This document shows positions 1-11,628 of a stretch of 64,000 nucleotides of DNA, piece after piece; the stretch's first letter is position 1; each line of letters starts with the position of its first letter. The stretch covers positions 62,001 through 126,000 of the forward strand of contig JAWZYV010000771.1 of NCBI GenBank assembly GCA_038373885.1. Reading direction: 5' to 3'. The position numbers and the translations under genes were made by a program. The notes under the pieces were generated by a model that saw only the letters and a program-made list of their open reading frames with translations, was not told where the DNA came from and ran no database searches. This DNA comes from Cheiracanthium punctorium (Eukaryota > Arthropoda > Arachnida > Araneae > Cheiracanthiidae).

Positions 1-1
1 T

Positions 2-97
2 GTTAAACTGCCCGTGCCTGCTAACCTAAGGAAATTCTTGCGAGGTGTGGCGACAGCAGACCGTGGGAACGAGGGGAGATATATTACTTGCGTTTGA
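2..97 (+). CDS. possible 3' end of an exon, unidentified
   Basis: An open frame enters from the left edge (codons begin at base 2) and ends at TGA 95-97, giving about 31 residues that start VKLPVPANLRKF and end near RYITCV. The stretch is clearly richer in G+C than the AT-rich DNA that follows, which is why I list it. I do not recognise the peptide. It could be the last coding exon of a host gene, the tail of a transposon ORF, or a chance frame. No splice acceptor can be judged because the window begins here. Confidence 0.2.
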   Translation, partial: VKLPVPANLRKFLRGVATADRGNEGRYITCV

Positions 98-216
98 ATT
101 AAATTTAGATCCTGATACCAATCCTTTGTTTAAAACGAAAGTTACTACGCCCTGAAGAATTTTGAAGCAAGCAAACATAAATTTTGAATTTTGAGAAGAT
201 GTTTAATTTATATGTT

Positions 217-328
<112 letters not shown>

Positions 329-329
329 A

Positions 330-840
330 ATGATAGATGAGCAAAACAATGAACGTAAAATCTTATGTAAAAACAGAATTGAGCAGACACATCCAGCAGA
401 TAGAAATCCAAACAATGGTAAATCAGAAAAAGAAAACGGAATTGGATGAAGTAAAATAATGGGTAGCAAGCATCGGCTAAACTCGTCAGGCCCCACAAAC
501 CGAATACTTACAACCAAGATAAAAAACAAAATAACAGGATTTCAATGCAGTTACTTAGCACAAAGAAAGCTAATATGTAACTACAGGGCACTATCCTGTT
601 AGGAAGTAAAAAGTAATCATAAAGACATACCCAGAAAAAAAATATATATGTCCACTCTTTCATTGCCTTAAAAGGCTATATTTAAACACTTATCCGGTAT
701 AATCTCGTTAATTGGCACCATGTGCTATCTACTTTTTTATTTTTATTTTTTCACTTTATCAATGGATTATCTTGGGATTTCACTTTACGTAAGTAAGCTA
801 TTATATATTATATATGTATATATATATACGTATATGTATA
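330..840. other. unassigned AT-rich DNA
   Basis: No coding frame, RNA gene or repeat boundary is recognisable. The right end (about 803-840) is a degenerate TA/TG microsatellite, into which the next element inserted. Confidence 0.5.
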
Positions 841-842
841 TA

Positions 843-1688
843 CAGAAGAACCTCGATTATCCGAAGTAATTGGGACCGAACCTACTTCGGATAATCGAAA
901 TTTTCGGATAATCGAGAATTCATCAAAATCACCTAGTTTAATATGTAGTATCATCATTGAGCTGCTATATGACTATTTTAACTGTTAAATAAATTAAAAT
1001 TATAAATGAAAATAAATTTATTTCTGAAACAAAAACTTACAATGGTTTAAATGTAAGCTTCATCTAGTGTAAATTGGTCATCCTTTGCCGGGCAGCTCTA
1101 TCCCGAAGTTTTCTTAAAAGCATGATTTTAGAGGAATCACACTGTCTCTGTTGTTCCAACCAAAGAAAGCCTTTTGAGAAACACTCAAAAGCATTGTTAC
1201 TGATCTTATTTACTCCAGAATCATTGTCATCTTCTTCTTTTGGAGATTTTCGGACTTCCGCTATTAATTCCTCATCATTGAGCGACTGGAAGCATCTATC
1301 ATCCACATCACAATTCATCCAATCTGTGATTTCTCCATCCCCACAATTTTCAAAACCTTTTATTGTGCTAAAAAGGCTCGAAAACTCAGTAACACTATCT
1401 TTCACAGTGTCTGTGGCATTTTCATCTGCGCCAGTTGAGAAGTTCGGCAAAAGTTTTCGCCAATTTCGTCTTAGTGCCGATTGCGGCATAGATTCCCAAG
1501 TGTCACTGATCATATAAATGCAGTCTTTGATATTGCAGTTTACAAAAACTCAATTATTGAGACTGCACCAGATTCAGAATCTCATTCAAAAGGTAATTTT
1601 CTGGTGAAAAAAAAAAGTGAAGAGGAAACCCACATCGGTTAACGGAGAGTTTCGGTTAATCGAGGTTCGGATAATCGATGTTCTACTG
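843..1688 (-). mobile_element. Tigger/pogo-like DNA transposon, internally deleted
   Basis: The ends are inverted: CAGAAGAACCTCGATTATCCG on the left matches the reverse complement of the right end (CAGTAGAACATCGATTATCCG) at all but two positions. TA lies immediately outside both ends (841-842 and 1689-1690), as expected for the Tc1/mariner superfamily. Further copies of the GGATAATCGA motif follow inside each end. The 846-bp body keeps only the 3' end of a transposase frame, so it is non-autonomous. It sits inside a TA/TG microsatellite, a natural TA target. Confidence 0.85.
1064..1549 (-). pseudogene. Tigger/jerky-type transposase, C-terminal fragment
   Basis: Reading the minus strand, the frame runs open from about 1549 to a stop near 1064. 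The first ATG is at 1513, but recognisable residues lie upstream of it (VNCNIKDCIYM), so that ATG is not the true start. The motif CIYMISDTWESM followed by LRRNWRKLLP is typical of the segment after the last catalytic acidic residue in Tigger/Jerky DDE transposases, and NDEELIAEV fits the usual acidic tail. An in-frame TGA lies just upstream and the catalytic core and DNA-binding domains are missing, so no active transposase can be made. The alternative, a domesticated jerky-like gene, is unlikely because the fragment is enclosed by terminal inverted repeats. Confidence 0.7.
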
Positions 1689-1690
1689 TA

Positions 1691-1770
1691 TATATACATA
1701 TATGTGTGTGTACATATATATATAGATGTGTGTATGTATATATGAATATGTATATATATATGTATGTGTA
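1691..1770. repeat. TA/TG-rich degenerate microsatellite
   Basis: Alternating TATATA and TGTGTG runs continue the low-complexity tract that flanks the Tigger-like element on its other side. Confidence 0.85.
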
Positions 1771-3701
1771 ACTAGGGGCCAACGCCCCTAGACTCGCACG
1801 TTCGCTTTTCGTATGAGGCATTCGGCGCCTAAAAGGCTTATTCATAAAAAAGGCATAATTTCAACAGACAAAACCCAAACATTGGATCAGATAGAATGTT
1901 ACTGAGCTACACATTGCTTGTTTCATGCATGTTCATTCGTACATAAAAATTTAAACTTCACACTACAGTAGACCCCCCCCCCTCATAACACGGAAGATAA
2001 TTTTGTTATAGGAATCCGTGTTGTACGGGTCCTGATCTATAGTAGACCAGGAGTGCGGACTCCGATTATAATCGCTGGAAAAATTATTTGCACTCCTCAG
2101 AAACACAATGGTATTTAATGTTGCCATTCAACAGTTATATTAATTAAGAGCTAAAGCGTAATAAAATCGGAACATCTGTTTCAGCTGTATTGTTACTTTC
2201 CGAACATGTGCCATGTAAGGAAAGTATTGTAATCATGGAAAAATTCGACTTCGAGATTTTGGTCTTTTACACGTTTTGAGGTATTTTAAATTCATTTATG
2301 CTATTTTTACGAGATGTATGTATGTATGTGTGTGTGTATGTGAGTGAACATGGTAGCCCCTAAACGGTGCATTCGATTGGGCTCAAAATGGGTATACATG
2401 TTATAAACCACCATCGTAAGACCGATATTGATTTTGATAGGTTATAGGACTTATAGTTTTTTTATAGGGCTACGACAAAGATTTCTTTTACATTATGGCC
2501 TATGGGGGGAAATTATTGAAGGTGCGCTAGCGTTTAAACGGCGCATTCGATTGAACATCAGTTTGGTGTTTGAATTATTCATCGATTAAAATTTATTTAA
2601 ATGTTTGGTAATGATCTTTATCGCAAGTGTTCGGAAAGTCAAGTGGAATCACTCCAGATTTTTAAATATGTAAAACCTAATGAACACCTTCCGTATTTGC
2701 CACCCATGGCGATTTTTCATTACTTGGCGACTTGCGTACATGTGTAGTTAATAATTAGCTCTAAGAAAACAGTACTTCATATGTTTTCTTTGATAAAAAC
2801 TACAGAACAGATAGGATAGCTTGCTACCAATGGCGACTTTTCATTATTTGGCGATTTACAAAGTAATTATAGACATGTTCACAATCTATAATTACTGCTC
2901 ATGTAAGGTTCCCGGAAAATCGTTATCCATATTTTCATATACATAATGCTTTGCAGACTAACGTATTTAGCACCACGAATAATATCATCTCACTGTGCTG
3001 ACAAATATCCAAAGTGTACTATAACTGCTATAATGGAATAATTAACGCCACCAAATATTTCTTCTGGTAGCAAATACTCCGGCTGGACCGAACCGGCTTT
3101 AAAATAATCTCTTTTAATTATTTTTCATTTTCAAGATATTAGGTTCTAATATTTTTTAACTCGCTGTTTAGATTCACCCTGCTTGGAAAGATACCATTTT
3201 GCCAGATCGTATCTAATGCCAAGATGGCGCTTTTAAAATTAGTTGGAGTTAGTTATTCTGTTTTGGAAAAACGAATAATCGCTAATTCTAAACTCCTGTT
3301 GTCTAAGCGAACTTACTATTTGAAAACCGTCAACTTTGTGTAACACAGTTTGAGCTATTTATTTCATATACTTTTTAATTTGCCGTAAAATGGGTGTAAT
3401 TCTATTTCATTTTTGTCAATTTCATGCGATTCTAGATACTTGGAATTGCTTTGTTGCAAAGGAATGAATGATTTTATGCCAAATCTGGCAACCATTATGT
3501 TTTATTTTTTCAGTTTTTTATTTGTATCTTCTAAAATAATTCGATTTTCGAAATTTAAGTCAGCTTATCAGGTTCCTCGGAATTTTTCGCATCCGTGAAC
3601 AAGTTCTTCGAAATTGAAATATTCACGGTTTAGGAGAAGATAGGCCAACAATCAGTTGACATCGGCCGTTACATTTTTTTTTTTTTTTTTTTACAATAGA
3701 A
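1771..3701 (-). mobile_element. Helitron/Helentron-like non-autonomous element, copy 1
   Basis: Read on the minus strand, the element starts near 3701 (TTCTATTGTAAAA, then a long A tract) and ends at 1771 with a GC-rich hairpin AGGGGC-GTTG-GCCCCT running into CTAG-T. That is the organisation expected of Helitron-type 3' ends. The same sequence recurs at 7594-8885, 9206-11628 and 53816-54466. It contains two diverged units of a ~173-bp repeat (about 2340-2560) and a Tigger-type MITE (1966-2187). No Rep/helicase coding is present. Assignment to Helitrons is from end structure only; HINE/DINE-type elements are the closest analogy. Confidence 0.65.
1966..2187. mobile_element. Tigger-type MITE nested in Helitron-like copy 1
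   Basis: Begins CAGTAGACCCCCC and ends TTTCAGCTG, with TA on both sides (1964-1965, 2188-2189). It is homologous to the reverse complement of the free element at 4625-4956. In the plus-strand Helitron-like copy the corresponding site (near 11440-11455) is uninterrupted, which gives a natural empty site. Confidence 0.75.
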
Positions 3702-4622
3702 TGATAAATAATGTAGATAATCTTTCTTTATTGAATTAAGCATGATTACTGTTCATCCTATTTACTCTAAGGCGGCCTGTTTTCATTATGAAGGAGGAAT
3801 TTTTGAATTGTGTTCATAATGAAAGTATAAAGGGAAAAAGAAAAGAAAAAGAAAGAATATCAAATAAATTTAAATTGAAGGGCTTGAAAAGTTTACAACC
3901 CCTTCAATTACAGTAGTATGGCTATCTATCAAAAGAATGGATGCCTTAAAAGATTTTGTAATGCGTGTTCATGTAACACTAGCTGCGTACCCGTTCTCCG
4001 CACGGTGGGAAACGCATATTTTCCTTATACATATATAATTCGAATTAAACCCAGTAATGCTGAATCTCAAAACGTGAAAAAATATTTGAATCGTGACTGA
4101 AAGTTGATATCATGAGTGCAAATTTTAGACGATTGCAACATGACACAAAAACTACGTCAATGTGACTGGAAATCAAAAAAGAAAGAACTCTACGGTATGC
4201 AGGCAAAACTTTTCTCTTTCGAAAAATGCCTGATTTCTACATCATATAATTATCTTTGTGAGGTTTAATTTATAGCATTAATATATAGTATATACCACAT
4301 AAATAACATTACATGATGTTGACAAAAATTTTATCTTGCACTTCGCAAAGGACTTCATAGAATTTCACATAAATTAACAAAACCTACATGAAACAATGGA
4401 TGCATAATTTACGTTTAAATGCCAAAAATGCACCCTGCTCCGGTGAAAATCATGTCGCTTTTGTAAATGAAAACGTTCGTGATGTATAACTTCTGAGAAA
4501 AAGCTTATTACCCTTATTGAACTCTTAATGCAGTATCACACTTGTTACATAAAACTGACGTTGATCTCACTGTCAATTCGCACTAAATAAATAACTAATT
4601 TCATATTTCATTTTTTACAGAT
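3702..4622. other. unassigned AT-rich DNA
   Basis: Nothing recognisable: the short open frames have no known motif and no compositional contrast with their surroundings. Confidence 0.5.
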
Positions 4623-4624
4623 TA

Positions 4625-4956
4625 CAGTTGACCCCTTTATAACATGGGTCTACAACACGAATTCTTAGAACACGGCGAAAAAATTACAATCGTTTTCATG
4701 TAACACGTTAAAAGAGACTTGTACAGCACGGTAAAATGAGACACATGTACAGATATTATGACGCTTTAGCTCCTGTAATTAACATACCTTTTGAATGGCA
4801 ACACCAAACATCATTGTATTTTTACGGAGCTTTAATAAGTTTTGCCGCGATTATACCGCGCAGTCCGCACTCCAGGTGGAGTATAGCGCAGGACCCGCAC
4901 AACACGGATTTCTATAACACGAAACGTATCTATACCGTGTTATAGGGAATCTACTG
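4625..4956. mobile_element. Tigger-type MITE, 332 bp
   Basis: Left end CAGTTGACCCCTTTATAACA, right end TAGGGAATCTACTG. The two are imperfect inverted repeats and are bounded by TA at 4623-4624 and 4957-4958. Repeated ACACGG/CCGTGT motifs form the subterminal region. There is no coding capacity. Related to the fragments inside Helitron-like copies 1 and 2. Confidence 0.75.
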
Positions 4957-4958
4957 TA

Positions 4959-5639
4959 GTTGCATAGTGTCAAATTCAATAGTTAAGAAAATTATGGGTT
5001 GCCGTATTTACTAATATTTCATCTCACCTTGGTGGCCGAAATGTATTAAAACCAAATATCCGAACTGTATCAAAAGTAAACTTTACTAAAAGTGAAATTT
5101 TTAATTCTGTATAACCCTCAAAACAACTTCGGTGTTTTGTATATTCTTCACTCCATTATCACCCATACGTGTACATATATATGAGTTGCAGTAGTCGTAA
5201 CATTCCCATGAAAAATTTCTGGATACTACTGCTTGCATATAATTGATCTTTTTTTTCATGTATCAGTGATGAATATACTTCAGGATCGGAATCTCCGCGA
5301 TAAAAAAATGATCCAAAAAATCTGACACCAGAAAATTCTGATTAACACAATGGGGTTACACAAACACTCGCTGGACATACGCTTTAGCTTATGTCCGGAG
5401 GAGCAAATGCATTAGAGATTATGTGCTGCTTCGGATAATCTGCCAGCAAAACAGCAAGAATGACATCCACACGCGAAGGAAATAAAATTAAAGGTATGTA
5501 GAATTGCATAAAAGCTTCGATTATTTTTAAGGTGCAAGTCTGTTACAGTTCTATTTGTTTCACATTTGATACGTTTTCACTTTTTCGAGTCTTAAAAGCT
5601 GTAGAAAGGAGTGGTTTCACTTAATTGTAAAATTTAACA
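4959..5639. other. unassigned AT-rich DNA with a MITE scrap
   Basis: At about 5177-5225 a stretch resembling the right end of the CAGGGGCGTARCC hAT MITE family is visible (GAGTTGCAGTAGTCGTAAC, then CATGAAAAATTTCTGG). The rest shows nothing identifiable. Confidence 0.4.
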
Positions 5640-7045
5640 ACTCAAGTGGCAACAATGGATTCCGTTGCTACGGAAACTATAGCAATGTTAAAAATAGAAC
5701 ACGAAATGAGTTATCTATGTTTCCTTTGCTAGAACTGCCATATTGGCGTAATTAACGCCACCAGTCGATGTCAAATAGCTCAAATTACAAATTAAACTTG
5801 ACACTAAAGGCAATACGCAATACTTTGTTTGGCGGAATTAAAAAAAAAAATATCTATGCATACGCTAGTGACATCGGATCATCTCAATTGTGGAATGGAA
5901 TTAATAATACGTACAGAGCTGCACTACATTTGAATATTTTTCGCAACTTTGCTAAGAAATGTACTAAAGTAGGAATCAACACACATTTCAATTCGTAAAA
6001 CAAAAAATATATTAGACAGTATTAATTACGCCTTTCTAACAGCTTTTACTAAAAGAAACTTCCGTAGCGCTGCTTTAACAAATAAGAATCAATTATTTAT
6101 TACACAGTACTTCGATCGCCAAAATGCCAACATACATCATTTTGCGAGATTTTTTTGTTTTCAGGGAATCATTCGAAGCATTGATTTAACAGCGATCAAA
6201 ATAGGAAATAGTTATCTATCATTTATATGGTTCGATCGCCAAAATTTTATGCAGGCTTATTATTGATAAGTAGCAGTTATTTAAATTATTATTAACTATA
6301 GCGGGTTTTAATCACCGTTAACTATCATGTACAAAATGCGAGAATTTCAATTTTCTGAAATTTGGCGGAATTCCTCTAAGTTAAACCAGTTTACTTAATT
6401 TGGTGAAAATTCTATAGATCGTTTAAAATCGCCTGAATAACTTCATTATTTCTGTATGAAAAATCGAAGTATAGCGCCGTAAAACTTATACTTGTTATTA
6501 AAAATACTATTTCGTTACGCTCTCAGTAATTTGCGCCAAGCCCAAAACTGTGCAAATCGGTAGAACCTACTACTTTCTCAAAATCGCCAAATGAGCCATT
6601 TTTTTTTTGGCCAAACTGAAAAATATACATATTAGTCTCGGAAATCTCTCAGTCCCTTATTCTTTTACACATAAGAAAGCATTGAATTCCAACTCTGATA
6701 TAACATGAACGCAATATTTTAATTAAAAAATAACTTTGTAAATAATCTAAACAAAAAAAAAATCATTATTGTTTTATTTTTACTGCAGGAGTCTAAATAA
6801 TTTAATAAAATAGCTAAACATGGCAACCTCGATGCTTATTTCTCACTTTTTTGTGACTACAGGGGCTACAATCACGGAATTGCGGAGAGCAAAAATTAGC
6901 GTTTTTGATGGGGTTTTTTATCAATATCTCCTAAACTAATTCGAATTTCGAAATTTAAATTAGCGGAGGTTCTTTCTCGAAATTTTCTGAATTCGTGGAT
7001 ACCTCGGTCGAAACTCAACTCCCAGCCGTTTAGGAGGAGATGATG

Positions 7046-7080
<35 letters not shown>

Positions 7081-7105
7081 GACGCGCACAGATTTTAATA
7101 GTATA
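5640..7105 (-). repeat. second Helitron-like repeat family, copy A (boundary uncertain)
   Basis: The segment 6117-6895 is clearly repeated at 17033-17815 (shared landmarks: GCCAACATACRYCATTTTGC, CTGAAATTTGGCGGAATTCC, TTTGCGCCAAGCC in diverged form, GGGGYTACAATYACGGAA). The right part (6900-7105) resembles the 5' region of Helitron-like copies 1-4 (ATATCTCCTAAAC, TTTCGAAATTTAAATTAGC). It ends at a (CA)n run and AGATTTTAATAGTATAGA, whose complement starts TCTATACTATTAAAATCT, a plausible Helitron 5' end. The left boundary is not defined. Confidence 0.5.
7047..7077. repeat. (CA)n microsatellite
   Basis: About 31 bases of perfect CA repeat followed by GACAGACG, inside the 5'-terminal region of the Helitron-like repeat. 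Confidence 0.9.
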
Positions 7106-7593
7106 GATTTAGAGGAAACCTCTTGTGCAGTGAAGAATAATAGCAATTAAAAGCACTGAACACTTTAGCACAATATAGAAATAAAGTTAACTCTGGTTAT
7201 AGTGAACTTGTGGGAACTGCCAAATTTTGTTCACTGTATCAGTTCATTGAAACCGATATTTTCTGTTGCTGAACAATAAAACTTAATACAAAACTAGAAA
7301 ATAGTAATTTAGATTTATGCTGAACACATAGTTATAGTAGCATAGCTGCCAACTGTTTCACTTTTATCGAAACATTTCTCACCACTAAGTTTTTTCAGTA
7401 ATTTAATGTTAAAATAAATCTATATCGTTAAGCACTATTGATGTGATTTCCATACAGTTGACACAAAGTGGTGTCGTTTTTAACCTGTGACTTAGCATTG
7501 AAAACGAAATCGCCCAAGGTAAAGAGCGAAATTTCTGCTTTTGTTACACCGTCAAAAGTAGCCTGCTTTTGTTTTTGAATGTTTTTAAAGACA
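7106..7593. other. unassigned DNA with half of a hAT-type MITE
   Basis: Around 7340-7400 the sequence CATAGCTGCCAACTGTTTCAC followed by TTTCTCACCACTAAG resembles one arm of the element at 24379-24537. No second arm is found here. Nothing else is recognisable. Confidence 0.35.
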
Positions 7594-8885
7594 AGGGGCC
7601 AAGGTCCCCAGACTCACTACGCTCTCTTTTCCTATGAAGCATTCGGCCCCTAATAAGGCTTATTCGTAAAAAAGACATAATTTCAACAGACAAAACCCGA
7701 AGATTGGATCAGATAGAATGTTACTGAGCTACACATTGCTTGGTTCTTGCATGTTCATTGGTACATAAAAATTTAAACTTCACACTACAGTAGACCCCCT
7801 CCCCCTCATAACACGGAAAATATTTTGTTATGGGAATCCGTGCTGTTGTTGTACGGGTCCTGAGCTATACTCCACCTGGAGTGCGGACTCCGCTTATAAT
7901 CGCTGGAAAAATTATTTGCACTCCTCAGAAACACAATGATATTTAATGTTCCCATTCAAAAGTTATATTAATTAGGAGCTAAAGCGTAATAAAACCAGAA
8001 CATCTGTTTCAGCTGTATTTTTAATAATGTAAAACCTATTGGACACCATGCGAATTTGCCACCCATGGCGATTTTTCATTATTTGGCGACTTGCATACAT
8101 GTAAAGTTAATAAAAGCTACGGAACAGATAGGATAGCTTGCCACCAATGGCGACTTTTCATTATTTGGCGAGTTACACATGCTCACAACCTATAATTACT
8201 GTTCATTTAAGGTTACCAGGAAACAGTTATCCATCTTTTCATTTACATAATCGTTTGCAGATTGGCGTCCTTAGCACCGCGAATTATACCATCTCGTCGC
8301 GCTAGCAAATATACAAAGTGTACTATAACTGCTATAATGGCATAGTTAACGCCGCCAAATATTTCTACTGGTAGCAAAAAATCGAGCTGGACCGAACTGG
8401 CTTTAAAATAATCTGCATTTTAATTATTTTTCATTTTCAAGATATTAGTTATTCTGTTTTGGAAAAATGAATAATCGCTAATTCTAAACTCCTGCTGTCC
8501 AAGCGAACTTACTATTTGAAAATTGTCAACTTTGTGTAACACATTTTGAGTTACTTATTTCATATAGTTTTTATTTTGGCGTAAAATGGGCATAATTCTA
8601 ACTCTTGTATGTAAATTTCACGTGATTCTAGATACTTGGAAACGCTTTGTTGCAAAGGAATGAATGATTTTATGCCAAATCTGGCAAGCATTATGTTCAT
8701 TGTTTCAGTTTTTTATTAATATCTTCTAAAATAATTCGATTTTCGAAATTTTAGTCAGCTTTGCAGGTTCCCCGGAATTTTTCGAATCTGTGGACACTTT
8801 AGTAGAAACTCAAATCCCCACGGTTTAGGAGAAGATAGACGAACAAGCTTTTGACATCGGCCCTTACTTTTTTTTAGAATAGAGA
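7594..8885 (-). mobile_element. Helitron/Helentron-like element, copy 2 (internally deleted)
   Basis: Collinear with copy 1: the GGGGCC hairpin end on the left (diverged to AGGGGCCAAGGTCCCC), TTCACACTACAGTAGACCCC at the nested MITE, then a jump to sequence that lies about 470 bp further on in copy 1, and the TTTAGAATAGAGAG 5' end on the right. The deletion removes the tandem-repeat region. No coding capacity. Confidence 0.65.
7788..8015. mobile_element. Tigger-type MITE nested in Helitron-like copy 2
   Basis: Same family, orientation and host position as 1966-2187: TTCACACTA precedes it, and it is bounded by TA at 7786-7787 and 8016-8017. The shared position means it was carried by the common ancestor of copies 1 and 2. 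Confidence 0.75.
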
Positions 8886-9205
8886 GATTAGAATGCATTA
8901 CAAGATTGAAAAAAAATTTATGACCCCTCCCTGTTTTGCGTAAGTATGTTACCCTACACACTCACAATTCATTTGTATTTTGGATCAGGTGCTTGATAAT
9001 CTTTTTTCTCTACTCCAACACAAACACTCTTCGCGGGAATCGAACAGCATCAGTTCTGCCGCCCAGAATTTTTCACTATAATGGCCATGATTCAATAAAA
9101 CCGAAAAATTTATTAACATTTCTAACGTATGTGAGTCGGAATTAATGAAATGCGTTTACCATAGCCGAAAGTTTACTATATACGGAGTTGACTGTAAATA
9201 GTCTC
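8886..9205. other. spacer between opposed Helitron-like copies
   Basis: About 320 bp separating a minus-strand and a plus-strand copy whose 5' ends face each other. No feature is recognised. Confidence 0.4.
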
Positions 9206-10011
9206 TCTATTCTAAAAAAAAGTAACGGAATGTGTCGCCGCCGCTGTCAAGAACTTTTTCGGCTATCTCCTCCTAAACCATGGAGATTTGAGTGTCGAAT
9301 ACGGTGTCCACGGATTCGTAAAATTCCAAGGAATCCGATAAACTGACTTAAATTTCGAAATTCAATTTATTTTAGAAGATATTAATAAAAAAACTAAAAA
9401 ATAAGCTGAATGGTTGCGAGATTTAGCAACGTCGCCAGCATAAAATCATTCATGCTTTTGCAACAAAGATATTCCAAGTATGTAGAATCACGTGAAAGTG
9501 GCAAATATAAAATAGAATTACACCAATTTTATGCCAAATTAAAAAGTATGTGAAAAAATAAATAAGTCAAAGTGGATTACACGAAGTTGACGATTTTCAA
9601 ATACGTTCTCTTAGATAACTGGAGTTTAGAATTAGAGATTATTCGTTTTTCCAAAACAGAATAACTACTTGCAACTGATTTAAAAAGCGCCATTTTGGCA
9701 TCAGGTACGATCTGGCAAAAGGATATATCTCCAAACAGGGTGAATCTAAATCGCGTATTCCAAATGTTAACACCCCATATATTGAAAATAAAAAATAATT
9801 AAAATGCAGATTATAGTAAAGCTGGTTAGGTTTAGCTAGGGTAAATTGCTACCAGTAGAAATATTTGGTGGCGTTAACTATGACATTATGCAAGTTATAG
9901 TACAGCTTGGATATTTGTTAGTGCGGCGAGATAATATATTTCGTGGTGCTAAATACGCCAATCTGGAAAGGATTATGTATATGAATATATGCATAACGGT
10001 TTTCCCGGTGG

Positions 10012-10260
10012 CAGTGGCGGATCCAGAAATTCTCTTTTGGGAGGGGCTACATTTTGAAAAAAACTTATTTTACCCAAACAAAATATACAATAAAGCAAAA
10101 TTTTAGTTTAAACCAATGTAAAACCTTTTGGGAGGGGCTAAGTGGTTGAAAAAGATCACTTTACATATACAAAGTGCATAATGAAGCAGAATGTTACCCT
10201 TTAGTAAACTCTTTTGGGGGGGGCTGAAACCCCTTAGCCCCTCCACTGAATCCGCTACTG
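10012..10260. mobile_element. hAT-type MITE, 249 bp
   Basis: Ends CAGTGGCGGATCCAG and CTGAATCCGCTACTG are inverted repeats. The 8-bp flanks are CCCGGTGG (10004-10011) and CCCGATGG (10261-10268), 7 of 8 identical, which is the target-duplication length of hAT elements. The interior has repeated GGGAGGGGCT motifs and no coding. Confidence 0.85.
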
Positions 10261-10724
10261 CCCGATGGTAACCTTGCAGGAGCAGTAATCATCGTTTATG
10301 AGTATGTGTAAATCGCCAAATAATGAAAAGTCGCCATTGGTGATAAGCTATTCTAGCTGAGCCGTAGTTTTCATCAAAGAAAACATATGAAGTACTGTTT
10401 TGTTAGAACTTATTACTAACTATACATATACGTACGTCGCCAAATTATCAAAAATCGCCATGCGGGGCAAATACCCAACGTACTCCGTAGGTTTTACACA
10501 ATTAAAATGTGGAATTTTTTTATGATTACAATACTTTCCCTATATATAATGCATGGTACATGTTCGGAAAGTAAACTAGCAGACTTTAAATGATATGCAT
10601 CCGTAAATCGTAATGTATAAAAAGTAATGTAGAAGAATTGTTTATGCAATCCTGTGAACAAACTATCGCCCCGACACGCACTAAACTCTATAGAGGTCTT
10701 GTGTCTGACCATAATATATATACA

Positions 10725-11290
10725 TACCCAATTTGCATTGCATTGAATGCACCATTTAGACGCTAGAGCACTTTCAAGAATTTTCCTCCATAAGCCATAA
10801 TGTTAAATAATTCTGTTTTGTAACCCTGTATAAAAACTGTAAATCCCATACACACCAGAATCAATACCGGTAGTTCTAGGGTTAGCCTATAATAATATGC
10901 TAAATTTGAGCTCAATCGAATGCATCATTTAGATGCTAGCGCACTTTCATGAATTTCCGCCCGTATGCCGTAAGGCAAAACAATACTTTTTTGAAGCCCT
11001 GTAAAGAAACTATAAATCCTATGCATACCAAAATCATTACCGGTCTTGTAACAGTAGTCTATAACATATATACCAAATATGAAGCTCAATCGAATGCACC
11101 GTTTAAACGCTGGCGCACTGTCAAGAATTTCTCTCCCATGTCATAATGTAAAAGAAATCTTTGTCGTAGCCCTGTAGAAAAACTATAAGTCCTATACACA
11201 CCAAAATCAATACCGGTCTTCCGACGGTGGTTCATAACATATATACCCAATTTGAGCTAAATCGAATGATCCGTTAAGGAGCTATCATGT
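10725..11290. repeat. ~173-bp tandem array inside Helitron-like copy 3
   Basis: The landmark TCGAATGCACCRTTTARACGC recurs, in diverged form, at about 10745, 10918, 11092 and 11264, i.e. spacings of 173, 174 and 172 bp. Each unit also holds CCTGTA-AAACTATAAATCCTA and ACCAAAATCAATACCGG. Two related units occur in copy 1. Confidence 0.8.
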
Positions 11291-11628
11291 TCATTCTCAA
11301 ACACACAAACGCACATACATACGTAAAAATTTCATAAATGAATTCAGAAGATCTCAAAACGTGTAAATACACCAAAATCTCGAGTTGAAGTTTTTCCTGA
11401 TTACAATACTTTCCTTACATGGTACATGTTCAGAAAGTAAAAATAGTGTGAAGTTTAAAATTTTGTGTGTCAATTAATATGCTAAGGACCAACAATGTGT
11501 ATCTCGGTAACATTCTATTTGATTGTTTTGATGTGGAAATTATGCCTTTTTTACGAATAAGCCTCGTTAGGCGCCGAATGCCTCACACTAAAAGCTAGCG
11601 TAGCGAGTATAGGGGCCTTAGCCCCTAG

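Larger units (their letters stand above)
9206..11628 (+). mobile_element. Helitron/Helentron-like element, copy 3 (longest)
   Basis: Starts near TCTATTCTAAAAAAAAG and ends with the hairpin AGGGGC-CTTA-GCCCCT at 11611-11626 running into CTAG|T. It is the reverse-orientation homologue of copies 1, 2 and 4 but lacks the Tigger MITE that interrupts copies 1 and 2. It carries a tandem array of ~173-bp units (10725-11290) and a nested hAT MITE (10012-10260). No frame encodes a Rep or helicase, so mobilisation would need an enzyme from elsewhere. Confidence 0.7.
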
